This document shows, one piece after another, positions 41,915 to 50,421 of a stretch of 64,000 nucleotides of DNA. The notes below the pieces were generated by a model. The model made no database searches. It saw nothing but the letters and a program-made list of their open reading frames with translations, and was not told the origin of the DNA. Location of the stretch: NCBI RefSeq assembly GCF_051027545.1, contig NZ_CP194902.1, positions 1,178,001-1,242,000 of the forward strand, given 5' to 3'. This DNA comes from Methylocaldum sp002005105 (lineage in GTDB: Bacteria > Pseudomonadota > Gammaproteobacteria > Methylococcales > Methylococcaceae). The number at the start of each line of letters is the position of its first letter. The first letter of the stretch is position 1. A program made the translations under genes and the position numbers.

Positions 41915-42700
41915 ATGGGATTACTGGATGGTAAAAGGGCGCTGGTGTGCGGCAGCAGTCAAGGGATCGGCCGGGCCATCGCCATGCTTTTCGCGGATCA
42001 AGGCGCCGAGGTCGTTCTCCTTGCCCGCAACGAGTCGGCGTTGAAGCTCGTCTGTGGAGGGCTCAGTTCCGCACATCGGCAGAAGCACGGCTACTTGGTG
42101 GCCGATTTCGGCCATCCTGATCGCTTGAAGCAGATCCTGGAAGAACGCCTGCCGGCGCTTCTTCCCATTCACATCCTGGTCAACAACACAGGCGGACCGC
42201 CGGGCGGGCTTCTGTATGAAGCCGGGATCGAGGAATTCACTAGAGCCTTCACCCAGCACCTCATTTGCAGCCATATCCTGGTCCAAGCCCTGCTCCCCGG
42301 CATGAGGAGCGAGAGCTTCGGCCGGATCATCAATATCGTTTCGACCTCGGTCAAGCAGCCAATTCCGGGACTCGGCGTCTCCAACACGGTGCGCGGCGCC
42401 ATGGCCAACTGGGCCAAGACCTTGGCGGGCGAACTCGCGCCCTTCGGCATCACAGTGAACAACATCCTTCCGGGAGCGACCGAGACGGCGAGGCTCAGGG
42501 CTATCATGGAGGCCAAAGCCCGAAGCTCGAACAAATCCATCGATGACGTGGTCGAACAGACTAAACGCTCGATTCCCCTGGGACGTTTCGGAAAGCCCGA
42601 AGAAATTGCCTACGCGGCGGGCTTTCTCGCGTCCGATTTGGCTTCGTATATCACCGGGATCAACCTGCCCGTCGACGGGGGACGTACGATGAGCTTGTAA
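41915..42700 (+). CDS. Short-chain dehydrogenase, first gene of the kynurenine operon
   Basis: A 261-residue FabG-like SDR. Residues CGSSQGIGRAIAMLFADQGA give the NAD(P) motif, NNTGGPPGG replaces the usual NNAG, and the active-site region is IVSTSVKQPIPGLGVSNTVRG, where the Tyr of YxxxK is not evident. It ends with NLPVDGGRTMSL. GGGAG seven bases before the ATG at 41915 supports that start over upstream ones. It is two bases from the dehydrogenase gene and therefore probably co-translated. Its role in the pathway is unknown. Confidence 0.82.
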   Translation: MGLLDGKRALVCGSSQGIGRAIAMLFADQGAEVVLLARNESALKLVCGGLSSAHRQKHGYLVADFGHPDRLKQILEERLPALLPIHILVNNTGGPPGGLLYEAGIEEFTRAFTQHLICSHILVQALLPGMRSESFGRIINIVSTSVKQPIPGLGVSNTVRGAMANWAKTLAGELAPFGITVNNILPGATETARLRAIMEAKARSSNKSIDDVVEQTKRSIPLGRFGKPEEIAYAAGFLASDLASYITGINLPVDGGRTMSL

Positions 42701-42702
42701 AT

Positions 42703-44151
42703 ATGCAACGAATCGCGAATTACATTGCCGGCGAACTCGTTCCGCCCGTCTCCGGCCGCTATCTCGAAAACATCGAACCGGCCACCGGCCGTTTGTTTTC
42801 GGAAGTGCCGGACTCCGATTCCGCCGATATCGACCGCGCCGCAGCCGCCGCAAGGACGGCGTTTCCCGCCTGGGCCGAGGCTCCGCTGGAAGAGCGATCC
42901 AGGCTGCTGCGCCGGATCGCGGATCTCATCGAAGCCAAGGCGGACGCGCTCGCCCGCGCCGAATCGGTCGATGCCGGAAAGCCTCTGAGCGCGGCGCGCC
43001 AGGTCGACATCCCGAGAGCCGCCGCCAATTTCCAATTCTTCAGCTCAGCCATCCAGCATTTCTTCTCCGAATCCCATGCCATGGGAAGCCAAGCGCTGAA
43101 TTACACGCTCCGCGTGCCGCTCGGCGTCGTCGGCTGTATTTCGCCGTGGAACCTCCCGCTTTATCTCTTTACCTGGAAAGTCGCGCCCGCGCTGGCGGCG
43201 GGAAACACGGTCGTGGCCAAGCCCTCGGAACTGACGCCGATGACGGCGTTTTATCTCTCGGAAATCTGCCGGGAAGCGGGGCTTCCGCCGGGGGTTCTGA
43301 ACATCGTCCACGGCACCGGCGCCAAGGCCGGGCAACGCCTGGTCGAGCATCCGAACGTCGAAGCCATCTCCTTCACTGGCGGCACTCAGACCGGAGCCCG
43401 GATCGCCCAAACCGCGGCCCCGCGGTTCAAGAAGCTCTCTCTGGAACTGGGCGGCAAGAATCCGAACATCATCTTTGCCGATTGCGATTTCGAACGCGCC
43501 GTGAGCACCACGGTCCGCTCGTCCTTTTTCAATCAGGGCGAAATCTGTCTGTCGGGGTCGCGGATCTTCGTCGAACGGCCGATCTACGAAACGTTCAGGG
43601 ACGAATTCCTGCGACGGACCCAGGCGCTGCGCGTGGCCGATCCACTGAGCGGAGACTGCGACGTCGGCGCGCTCATTTCGGAAAGCCACCTCCGCAAGGT
43701 GCTGTCCTACATCGATCTGGCGCAGACCGAGGGCGGGCGGATCCTGACCGGCGGCAGGCAGGTGCGTCTTGAGGGCCGCTGCGAAAACGGATTCTTCGTC
43801 GAGCCGACCATCATCGAAGGTCTCTCCCCGGACTGCCGGGTCAATCAGGAGGAAATCTTCGGCCCCGTGGTCACCCTGATGCCTTTCGATGGCGAAGACC
43901 AAGCGGTCGAGTATGCCAACAGCACGATGTACGGGCTTTCCGCCACAGTCTGGAGCGAAAGCCTCAAGCGCTGCCATCGCCTGGCGAACCGGATCCATTC
44001 CGGGGTGATCTGGATCAACTGCTGGCTGCTCCGCGACCTCCGGACGCCTTTCGGCGGCATGAAGCAATCGGGCGTGGGCCGGGAAGGCGGCTTCGAGGCG
44101 CTCAAGTTTTTCACCGAAGCCAAGAACGTCTGCGTTTATCTCGGAGGATAG
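42703..44151 (+). CDS. 2-aminomuconate 6-semialdehyde dehydrogenase
   Basis: A 482-residue aldehyde dehydrogenase of the ALDH8A1/AmnC type. N150 (SPWNLPLYLFTWKVAP), E248 (LSLELGGKNPN) and catalytic C282 (NQGEICLSGS) are present. The C-terminal LLRDLRTPFGGMKQSGVG is family-typical. It would oxidise the semialdehyde produced by ACMS decarboxylase to 2-aminomuconate. The close relatives hydroxymuconate semialdehyde dehydrogenases are the alternative. The operon context favours the aminomuconate substrate. Confidence 0.88.
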   Translation: MQRIANYIAGELVPPVSGRYLENIEPATGRLFSEVPDSDSADIDRAAAAARTAFPAWAEAPLEERSRLLRRIADLIEAKADALARAESVDAGKPLSAARQVDIPRAAANFQFFSSAIQHFFSESHAMGSQALNYTLRVPLGVVGCISPWNLPLYLFTWKVAPALAAGNTVVAKPSELTPMTAFYLSEICREAGLPPGVLNIVHGTGAKAGQRLVEHPNVEAISFTGGTQTGARIAQTAAPRFKKLSLELGGKNPNIIFADCDFERAVSTTVRSSFFNQGEICLSGSRIFVERPIYETFRDEFLRRTQALRVADPLSGDCDVGALISESHLRKVLSYIDLAQTEGGRILTGGRQVRLEGRCENGFFVEPTIIEGLSPDCRVNQEEIFGPVVTLMPFDGEDQAVEYANSTMYGLSATVWSESLKRCHRLANRIHSGVIWINCWLLRDLRTPFGGMKQSGVGREGGFEALKFFTEAKNVCVYLGG

Positions 44152-44156
44152 CGCGT

Positions 44157-44576
44157 ATGGCGGGTCAGCGTATCGACTCGGAAAAAGCACCGGAACCCGT
44201 AGGCCTCTATCCCCACGCCAGGCGGGTGGGGAATCTCTTGTTCCTGTCAGGGGTCGGGCCGAGAAAACGCGGAAGCAAGATTATTCCGGGCGTCGAGCTG
44301 GACGAGGACGGGAATATCGTTGCCTACGAAATCGAGGCGCAATGCCGCTCGGTCTTCGAAAACGTCCGCCTGATCCTCGAGGAAGCGGGCTCCCGTTGGG
44401 ACAAGCTGGTGGACGTCACCGTTTTCCTGACGAATATGGAAAAGGATTTTCCGGCTTACAACCGGCTTTACGCGGAATACTTCAGGACCAATCAGCCTTG
44501 TCGGACGACCGTCGAAGTGTCGAGGCTGCCGACCCCCATCGCGATCGAGCTGAAGTGCATCGCGACCATCGAATGA
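44157..44576 (+). CDS. RidA/YjgF-type 2-aminomuconate deaminase
   Basis: A 139-residue RidA-family protein (NLLFLSGVGPR, VFENVRLILEEAGSRWDKLVD, YNRLYAEYF, CRTTVEVSRLPTPIAIE). Members of this group in Pseudomonas and Burkholderia (AmnD, NbaF) deaminate 2-aminomuconate to 4-oxalocrotonate. GGAGGATAGCGCGT precedes the ATG. It sits between AMSDH and HAAO, where the deaminase is expected. Confidence 0.8.
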   Translation: MAGQRIDSEKAPEPVGLYPHARRVGNLLFLSGVGPRKRGSKIIPGVELDEDGNIVAYEIEAQCRSVFENVRLILEEAGSRWDKLVDVTVFLTNMEKDFPAYNRLYAEYFRTNQPCRTTVEVSRLPTPIAIELKCIATIE

Positions 44577-44591
44577 GAACGGAGAATCGCC

Positions 44592-45104
44592 GTGAGAGAA
44601 CTCAAGCCTTTCAACTTCCGCGAGTGGATAGCCGAACACCGCCATCTGCTTAAGCCCCCGGTGTGCAACAAACAGGTGTTCGAGGACGCGGAATTCATCG
44701 TCATGGTGGTGGGCGGCCCCAACCGGCGCAAGGATTATCACTACGACGAAGGCGAGGAGTTCTTCTACCAGATAGAAGGCGACATGGTTCTCAAGATCAT
44801 GGAGGACGGAAACCCCAAGGACATCCGCATCCGGGAAGGCGATATCTTTCTGCTTCCGCCGCGCATCCCCCATTCCCCTCAGCGCTTCGCCGACACGGTG
44901 GGGCTGGTCATAGAGCGAAAGCGAGGACCGGCGGAAAACGACGGTCTCCTATGGTACTGCGACAACTGTTCGAATTTGCTCTACGAGGAATATTTCCACC
45001 TCGAAAACATCGAGAAGGACTTGCCGCCGGTTTTCGAGCGGTTCTATTCCAGCGAGGAAAACCGGATGTGCAAGAAGTGCGGGACGGTGATGGAGGCGCC
45101 TTGA
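44592..45104 (+). CDS. nbaC: 3-hydroxyanthranilate 3,4-dioxygenase
   Basis: A 170-residue cupin dioxygenase. The iron ligands are H50, E56 and H94 (HYDEGEEFFYQ, PPRIPHSPQR). A second, rubredoxin-like site is formed by C123, C126, C160 and C163, as in bacterial enzymes. It opens the ring of 3-hydroxyanthranilate to ACMS. GTG start with CGGAGAATCGCC. It is the last gene before the DUF559 insertion. Confidence 0.95.
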   Translation: MRELKPFNFREWIAEHRHLLKPPVCNKQVFEDAEFIVMVVGGPNRRKDYHYDEGEEFFYQIEGDMVLKIMEDGNPKDIRIREGDIFLLPPRIPHSPQRFADTVGLVIERKRGPAENDGLLWYCDNCSNLLYEEYFHLENIEKDLPPVFERFYSSEENRMCKKCGTVMEAP

Positions 45105-45178
45105 ATACACACTCGCGGCACACGGTAGGATGGGCAAAGGCCGGTGGTAGTCTGTGCCCATTACTTCGGCCCTCAGTT

Positions 45179-45596
45179 CCCTCTCCCTCCGGGAGAGGGT
45201 TAGGGTGAGGGGATCGAAACTAGGTTTTCTTCCGATGAAACAACTGGCCCGAACGCTACGAAAACAACAGACCAACGCGGAGAAATTATTGTGGAGCTGG
45301 TTGAGAAACCGCCAGCTGGAAGGTTGCAAGTTCCGTCGGCAACAACCCATTGGCCCCTACATCGCAGATTTCCTCAGCCTAGAACCGAAGCTGATCATTG
45401 AACTCGATGGTGGACAGCATTCCGAGCAACAGGAACAGGACAATCAGCGAACCCGATACTTACAGGCTTTGGGTTATCGGGTGTTGCGGTTTTGGAATCA
45501 TGAAGTGCTCGGCGATCTTGAGGCAGTGTTAGAGGCAATTCGGATTGCCATAGTTGTTCGATCCCCTCACCCCATCCCTCTCCCGGAGGGAGAGGG
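45179..45596 (+). mobile_element. DUF559 cassette with about 40-bp inverted repeats
   Basis: At 45179-45218 the sequence is CCCTCTCCCTCCGGGAGAGG, then GTTAGGGTGAGGGGATCGAA. At 45557-45596 its inverse complement occurs with few changes. Each arm also contains a hairpin of its own. The DUF559 gene occupies the space between. The unit separates HAAO from ACMSD by 563 bases in an operon whose other junctions are at most 16 bases or overlap. A fragment of a further GTAGGATGGGCA-type repeat lies at about 45125-45161. Confidence 0.7.
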
Positions 45597-45633
45597 AGAA
45601 AGACCGGTACTTCGTAAAAAGGAAGGGGCTTGA
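45235..45633 (+). CDS. DUF559 (Vsr-like endonuclease fold) protein
   Basis: A 132-residue DUF559 protein. LARTLRKQQTNAEKLLWSWL, KFRRQQPIGPYIADFLSLEP, LIIELDGGQHSEQQEQDNQR and GYRVLRFWNHEVLGDLEAVL are typical. The fold is of restriction-endonuclease type; D/E and Q residues (IADFL, IELDGGQH) would be the active site. The last 25 residues (SPHPIPLPEGEGERP) are encoded by the right repeat arm, which means that gene and repeat moved together. The function is unknown. Confidence 0.85.
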   Translation: MKQLARTLRKQQTNAEKLLWSWLRNRQLEGCKFRRQQPIGPYIADFLSLEPKLIIELDGGQHSEQQEQDNQRTRYLQALGYRVLRFWNHEVLGDLEAVLEAIRIAIVVRSPHPIPLPEGEGERPVLRKKEGA

Positions 45634-45667
45634 GAACGGCTCATTATTAGGCACATGGAAAACAAAC

Positions 45668-46678
45668 ATGCTCAAAATCGACATCCATACCCACATCCTG
45701 CCGAAGAACTGGCCCGATCTTCGGGAGCGGTATGGGTATGGCGGATTCATTCAGCTCGATCATCACCGGCCGGGCTGCGCCCGCATGCTCAGGAACGGCG
45801 AATGCTTCCGGGAAATCAGGAGCAACTGCTGGGATGCCGGGACCCGGCTCAAGGACTACGATGAATTCGGCGTGCAGGTTCAGGTGCTTTCCACCGTGCC
45901 GGTCATGTTCTCTTACTGGGCGAAACCGGAGCATACCCTCGACCTTTCGAAACTGCTGAACGATCACATCGCCAGCGTTGTCGCCGAGTTTCCCAAGCGC
46001 TTCGTCGGGCTGGGCACCCTGCCCATGCAGGCGCCGGAACTCGCAATCGGGGAGCTGGAGCGTTGCGTCCGCGATCTGAAACTGGCGGGCGTCGAAATTG
46101 GCACCCACGTCAACGGCTTCAACCTGAACGAGACGCTTTTCTTTCCCGTCTACGAGGCGGCGGAAGATTTGGGAGCGGCCCTCTTCGTCCACCCTTGGGA
46201 CGTTCTCGCCAACGAGCGCATGAAGAAATACTGGCTGAGCTGGCTGGTCGGCATGCCCGCGGAAACCGCCCTGGCCATCTGCTCGATGATTTTCGGCGGC
46301 GTCTTCGAGCGATTTCCCCGGCTTCGTGTTGCGTTTGCCCACGGCGGCGGGGCGTTCCCGGGTACTTTCGGCCGTGTTCAGCACGGATTCGAGGTGCGCC
46401 CCGATCTTTGCGCCGTGGACAATGCCGTGGAGCCTGCCGAATACCTGGGGCGCTTCTATGTGGATTCATGCGTTAACGATCCACGCCTCCTGAGTTGCCT
46501 GATCGATCTTTTGGGCGCGAACTCGATCGCCCTCGGCTCCGACTATCCGTTTCCGCTGGGCGAAAACCGGCCCGGCAGGATGATAGCCGAGATGGCGCTG
46601 CCGCAATCGACCAAGGCGCGGTTGTTTCACGGCACTGCCCTGGAATGGCTCGGTCTCACAGCGGAATCCTTCGTATGA
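45668..46678 (+). CDS. nbaD: 2-amino-3-carboxymuconate 6-semialdehyde decarboxylase (ACMSD)
   Basis: A 336-residue amidohydrolase-fold decarboxylase. The zinc ligands are H7 and H9 (DIHTHILP), H175 (FVHPWD) and D292 (LGSDYPFPLGE), with H225 also conserved. It removes CO2 from ACMS to give 2-aminomuconate semialdehyde, steering carbon away from quinolinate. The start codon lies 34 bases after the DUF559 stop, with a weak site, so expression may depend on the insertion. Its stop overlaps the next start (ATGA). Confidence 0.95.
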   Translation: MLKIDIHTHILPKNWPDLRERYGYGGFIQLDHHRPGCARMLRNGECFREIRSNCWDAGTRLKDYDEFGVQVQVLSTVPVMFSYWAKPEHTLDLSKLLNDHIASVVAEFPKRFVGLGTLPMQAPELAIGELERCVRDLKLAGVEIGTHVNGFNLNETLFFPVYEAAEDLGAALFVHPWDVLANERMKKYWLSWLVGMPAETALAICSMIFGGVFERFPRLRVAFAHGGGAFPGTFGRVQHGFEVRPDLCAVDNAVEPAEYLGRFYVDSCVNDPRLLSCLIDLLGANSIALGSDYPFPLGENRPGRMIAEMALPQSTKARLFHGTALEWLGLTAESFV

Positions 46679-47493
46679 CCGCCGTTGATGTCCATATCGG
46701 ACGACGGATCTTCCGTATCGACTCGGCGAAATACTTCGATCTTTCCGTTCACATCGACGGCGGCGTCGAAGGACTCAGCGCCTTCGGGGTACCGCCCGCC
46801 GGAGTGCAAACGGTGGAAAACGCCTGGTTCGTCGGCGACACCCGGCGCGGCGGCAGCTGCAATGTGAGGGAATACCGTTTCATCCCCCATTGCCACGGCA
46901 CCCATACCGAATGCGTGGGCCATATCGTGGATCAGGACGTATCGGTAACGGCATTTCTGAAGGATGCCTGGATTCCTGCCACCCTGATTTCCGTGAAGCC
47001 GGAAAAAGGCATGGATTGCCCGGAAAGTTATATCCCCGGCAAAGCGGAAGGCGATGCGCTCATTACCCGGAGGGCGCTAGTCGAAAAGTTAAGAACGCTG
47101 GATGACGAAGATTTTCACCAAGTGCTCGTCATCCGCTCGCTGCCCAATTCACCGTCCAAGAGAACACGGCAGTACTTGGCGACGCCTTATTTTTCCAATG
47201 AGGCGATGGCGGAAATCGTCCGACGCGGCGTCAAGCATCTTTTGGTGGATATGCCGTCCGTCGACCGCATGGAAGACGAGGGCAGGCTGTCGAATCACCG
47301 CCTTTTCTGGGAGCTGCCGCCCGACGCCCACGATTTGAATCGCTGCAAAGCGCCTTTTCGAACGATTACCGAACTCATCTTCGTGGGCGACGACATTCGG
47401 GACGGTTATTACCTGCTCAATCTTCAAATCGCGCCTTTCCGCGGCGATGCGGCACCCAGCCGGCCGCTGATCTTTCCCGTGGAGGTTCCATGA
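46675..47493 (+). CDS. kynB: Kynurenine formamidase, cyclase type
   Basis: A 272-residue cyclase-family enzyme with the metal motif HCHGTHTECVGH (H72-H83), PNSPSKRTRQYLATPYFSNE and ITELIFVGDDIRDGYY. It would hydrolyse N-formylkynurenine to kynurenine and formate; formate could feed one-carbon metabolism (inference). It overlaps ACMSD and KynU by four bases each, so translation is coupled on both sides. The family assignment is secure; the formamidase activity rests on the context. Confidence 0.85.
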   Translation: MTAVDVHIGRRIFRIDSAKYFDLSVHIDGGVEGLSAFGVPPAGVQTVENAWFVGDTRRGGSCNVREYRFIPHCHGTHTECVGHIVDQDVSVTAFLKDAWIPATLISVKPEKGMDCPESYIPGKAEGDALITRRALVEKLRTLDDEDFHQVLVIRSLPNSPSKRTRQYLATPYFSNEAMAEIVRRGVKHLLVDMPSVDRMEDEGRLSNHRLFWELPPDAHDLNRCKAPFRTITELIFVGDDIRDGYYLLNLQIAPFRGDAAPSRPLIFPVEVP

Positions 47494-48761
47494 GGTTCGA
47501 AGCGCACCGATCTCTCGCCGAGGCGCTGGACCGAGCGGATATTCTTGGTTCGTACCGAAGCGACTTTCACATCCCGAAGCGGGAAGATGGCTCGGAAGAG
47601 ATTTATTTTTGCGGCAATTCTCTGGGACTTCAGCCGAAATCGGCGCGGCGCTACGTGGAGGAGGTGCTGGCCGCATGGGCGCGGATGGGAGTGCGGGGAC
47701 ACTTCGAGGGAGATCATCCCTGGCTGCCTTATCACGAGTTCGCGACGGAGAAACTGTCCCGGTTGGTGGGAGCCCTGCCCGTCGAAGTGGCGGCGATGAA
47801 CTCCCTGACGGTCAACCTTCATCTCCTGATGGTGAGCTTTTACCGTCCGACGCCGGAGCGCCATAAGATCCTGATCGAGGAACACGCTTTCCCGTCGGAC
47901 CGCTACGCCATGGCTTCCCAAATCGCCTTTCACGGCTTCGACCCGGAAGAGTCGCTGATCGAAGCCAGGTCCCGTCCGGGCGAAGTGACTCTTCGCACGG
48001 AGGACATATTGGAGCTCATCGAACGGGAAGGAGACGGCATCGCGCTGATCCTGTGGCCGGGCGTTCAGTTCTACACGGGCCAAGCCTTCGCCATGGACGA
48101 AATCGCTGGAGCGGGGCACGAGAAAGGCTGCGTGGTCGGGTTCGACTTGGCCCATGCCGTGGGCAATCTGGTCTTGAAACTCCACGACTGGAACGCGGAC
48201 TTCGCCGTCTGGTGTTCCTACAAATACCTGAACGCGGGACCCGGAGCCGTCGCGGGCTGTTTCGTCCACAAGCGGCACGCCGAACGCTTCGATCTTCCCC
48301 GCTTCGCCGGCTGGTGGGGGCATGACAAATCCACCCGGTTCGTCATGCCGCCGAGGTTCAGTCCCTTGCCCGGGGCCGAAGGCTGGCAGCTCAGCAATCC
48401 GCCCGTTCTCTCCCTGGCGCCCCTGCTTGCGTCCCTGGATCTGTTCGATCGAGCCGGAATGACGGCGCTGCGGACCAAGTCGGAATCATTGACCGGTTAT
48501 CTGGAACGCCTGCTCAAGGAACGGTTCGACGACGAGATCGCCATCCTCACGCCGCCCGCCACCGCCGAACGGGGTTGCCAGCTTTCGCTCAGATTGAAGG
48601 ACGGCAAGCGGGTGTTCGAAAAGCTGAGCGCTTCCGGGATCGTTTGCGACTGGCGGGAGCCTGACGTGATCCGCGTGGCGCCGGTCCCGTTTTACAACCG
48701 CTACATCGAAATCTTCGATTTCGTGGAGCGGCTCAAGGGAGTGATCGAACATGCGGACTAA
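47490..48761 (+). CDS. kynU: Kynureninase
   Basis: A 423-residue PLP enzyme of fold type I. IYFCGNSLGLQPKSA, WARMGVRGHFEGDHPWLPYHE, GFDLAHAVGNLVLKLHDWNAD and the PLP lysine K245 in WCSYKYLNAGPG are diagnostic. It cleaves 3-hydroxykynurenine (or kynurenine) to 3-hydroxyanthranilate (or anthranilate) and alanine. It overlaps the genes on both sides. Confidence 0.96.
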   Translation: MRFEAHRSLAEALDRADILGSYRSDFHIPKREDGSEEIYFCGNSLGLQPKSARRYVEEVLAAWARMGVRGHFEGDHPWLPYHEFATEKLSRLVGALPVEVAAMNSLTVNLHLLMVSFYRPTPERHKILIEEHAFPSDRYAMASQIAFHGFDPEESLIEARSRPGEVTLRTEDILELIEREGDGIALILWPGVQFYTGQAFAMDEIAGAGHEKGCVVGFDLAHAVGNLVLKLHDWNADFAVWCSYKYLNAGPGAVAGCFVHKRHAERFDLPRFAGWWGHDKSTRFVMPPRFSPLPGAEGWQLSNPPVLSLAPLLASLDLFDRAGMTALRTKSESLTGYLERLLKERFDDEIAILTPPATAERGCQLSLRLKDGKRVFEKLSASGIVCDWREPDVIRVAPVPFYNRYIEIFDFVERLKGVIEHAD

Positions 48762-50118
48762 AGTTATCACCCTGATCGGCGGAGGGCTCGCCGGATGCCT
48801 ACTCGCCATGTTCCTGGCCCGGCGGCGGTTTCCCGTGCGGGTTTTCGAGCGCTTGCCGGACATGCGTAAACACAGGATTCCGGCGGGGCGGTCGATCAAC
48901 CTCTCGCTGTCCACCCGCGGCATCCATGCCCTGAAGGAAGTCGGTCTATACCGGAATATCGAAAAACATCTGGTCGCCATGCCCGGCCGCATGATCCACG
49001 ACAGGGACGGAAAGCTGCTCTATCAGCCCTATGGCAGGGACGAATCCGCCGTTCATTATTCGGTGGAAAGGGCCGCGCTCAACAAGATCCTGCTCGATGG
49101 GGCCGAAGCCGCCGGGGCCGAGCTTTTTTTCGGCGAAAAGTGCGAAGGACTGGATTTCGAAAACCGGCATCTGCTGCTCCGGCGTGAAGACGACGATAAC
49201 CAGCGCATTCTGCCTTTCGATACGCTGATCGGCACCGACGGCGCGGGTTCCGCGGTGCGCCAGGCCATGATCGTACAGAAAGGCATCGACTGCCGAGACG
49301 AGCACCTGCCGCACGGCTACAAGGAGCTGGCCATCCCGCCAGGACCCGAAGGCGCTTTCAGGCTGGAAAAGAACGCCCTGCACATCTGGCCGCGCGGCGG
49401 CTTCATGCTGATCGCCCTGCCCAATCGGGACGGCAGTTTTACCGCCACCTTGTTCCTGCCCCATTCGGGCCTCGAGAGTTTCCGGACGCTCAGCGACGAG
49501 GGCGCCATCCTGCATTTCTTCGAAACCGAGTTTCCCGACGTGCTTCCCCTGATGTCCGACCCGGTTCACGATTTTCTGAACCATCCCACCGGGACCTTGG
49601 GCACGATTCGCTGCTTTCCCTGGCATGTCGGCGATCAGGCGCTGATTCTGGGCGATGCCGCCCACGCGGTGGTTCCCTTTCACGGGCAAGGGATGAACTG
49701 CGCCTTCGAGGATTGCGTCGTTCTCGACCGGTTGCTCGATGAACACGATAACTTCGAAAGCCTTTACCGAAACTTCGAGGCCCAGAGAAAGCCGAATGCC
49801 GAGGCCATCGCCGACATGGCGCTGGAAAACTACATCGAGATGCGCGATTCCGTCCGTGACCCCAAGTTTCACTTGCGGAAGCACATCGAATGGCTGCTCG
49901 AAGAGCGCCACCCGGCGAGATTCATCCCGCGCTACGCCATGGTCATGTTTCACCGCATTCCCTATGCCGTCGCCAAAGAACGCGGCGACGTCCAGGCCGG
50001 CATCATCGAGCGTTTGTCGGAATCCATAAACCGGGTAGACGACGTAGACCTCGACCTGGCCGACCGGCTCGTCACGGAAAGCTTGCCGCCCTTGGCCGCA
50101 ATGCCATCGCGGTCTTGA
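48751..50118 (+). CDS. kmo: Kynurenine 3-monooxygenase
   Basis: A 455-residue FAD monooxygenase. The dinucleotide motif LIGGGLAGCLLAMFLARR is N-terminal, followed by GRSINLSLSTRG, SVERAALNKILLDGAE, LIGTDGAGSAVRQAM and GDAAHAVVPFHGQGMNCAFE. It hydroxylates kynurenine to 3-hydroxykynurenine with NADPH and O2. The C-terminal hydrophobic segment known from eukaryotes is not obvious. It overlaps kynU by 11 bases and is the last operon gene. Confidence 0.95.
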   Translation: MRTKVITLIGGGLAGCLLAMFLARRRFPVRVFERLPDMRKHRIPAGRSINLSLSTRGIHALKEVGLYRNIEKHLVAMPGRMIHDRDGKLLYQPYGRDESAVHYSVERAALNKILLDGAEAAGAELFFGEKCEGLDFENRHLLLRREDDDNQRILPFDTLIGTDGAGSAVRQAMIVQKGIDCRDEHLPHGYKELAIPPGPEGAFRLEKNALHIWPRGGFMLIALPNRDGSFTATLFLPHSGLESFRTLSDEGAILHFFETEFPDVLPLMSDPVHDFLNHPTGTLGTIRCFPWHVGDQALILGDAAHAVVPFHGQGMNCAFEDCVVLDRLLDEHDNFESLYRNFEAQRKPNAEAIADMALENYIEMRDSVRDPKFHLRKHIEWLLEERHPARFIPRYAMVMFHRIPYAVAKERGDVQAGIIERLSESINRVDDVDLDLADRLVTESLPPLAAMPSRS

Positions 50119-50220
50119 TGGCGGGCGGGCATCAGGTGCGCCCCGCACTACCCGCACATCACCCAGCGAGGCTGGCGGCCACCCACCGACGCGAGCGGCA
50201 CGACCATCGAGCATTGGTCC

Positions 50221-50293
50221 GGCGGGTTACGGCGCACGGAAAGCATGGTGATCAGCGGCCAGCGGATGCCGGCGTGCGCCTAACCCGCCCTAC
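50221..50293 (+). repeat. Family C composite repeat, copy 6 (partial)
   Basis: Only one arm pair is left: GGCGGGTTACGGCGCACG and GCGTGCGCCTAACCCGCCCT plus AC. It lies in the 303-base gap after kmo, which contains no gene. Confidence 0.65.
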
Positions 50294-50421
50294 GACATCC
50301 TGGTTTCCGTCAACCGCCGAAAGAGCAGTAGGTATCCGGAACCAATGGATTGATCGGCAATTCAAATCTAGAACTACCCCGATCCGATTTATCTCCGATA
50401 GATGGCTCGCAAGGAGGTGTT

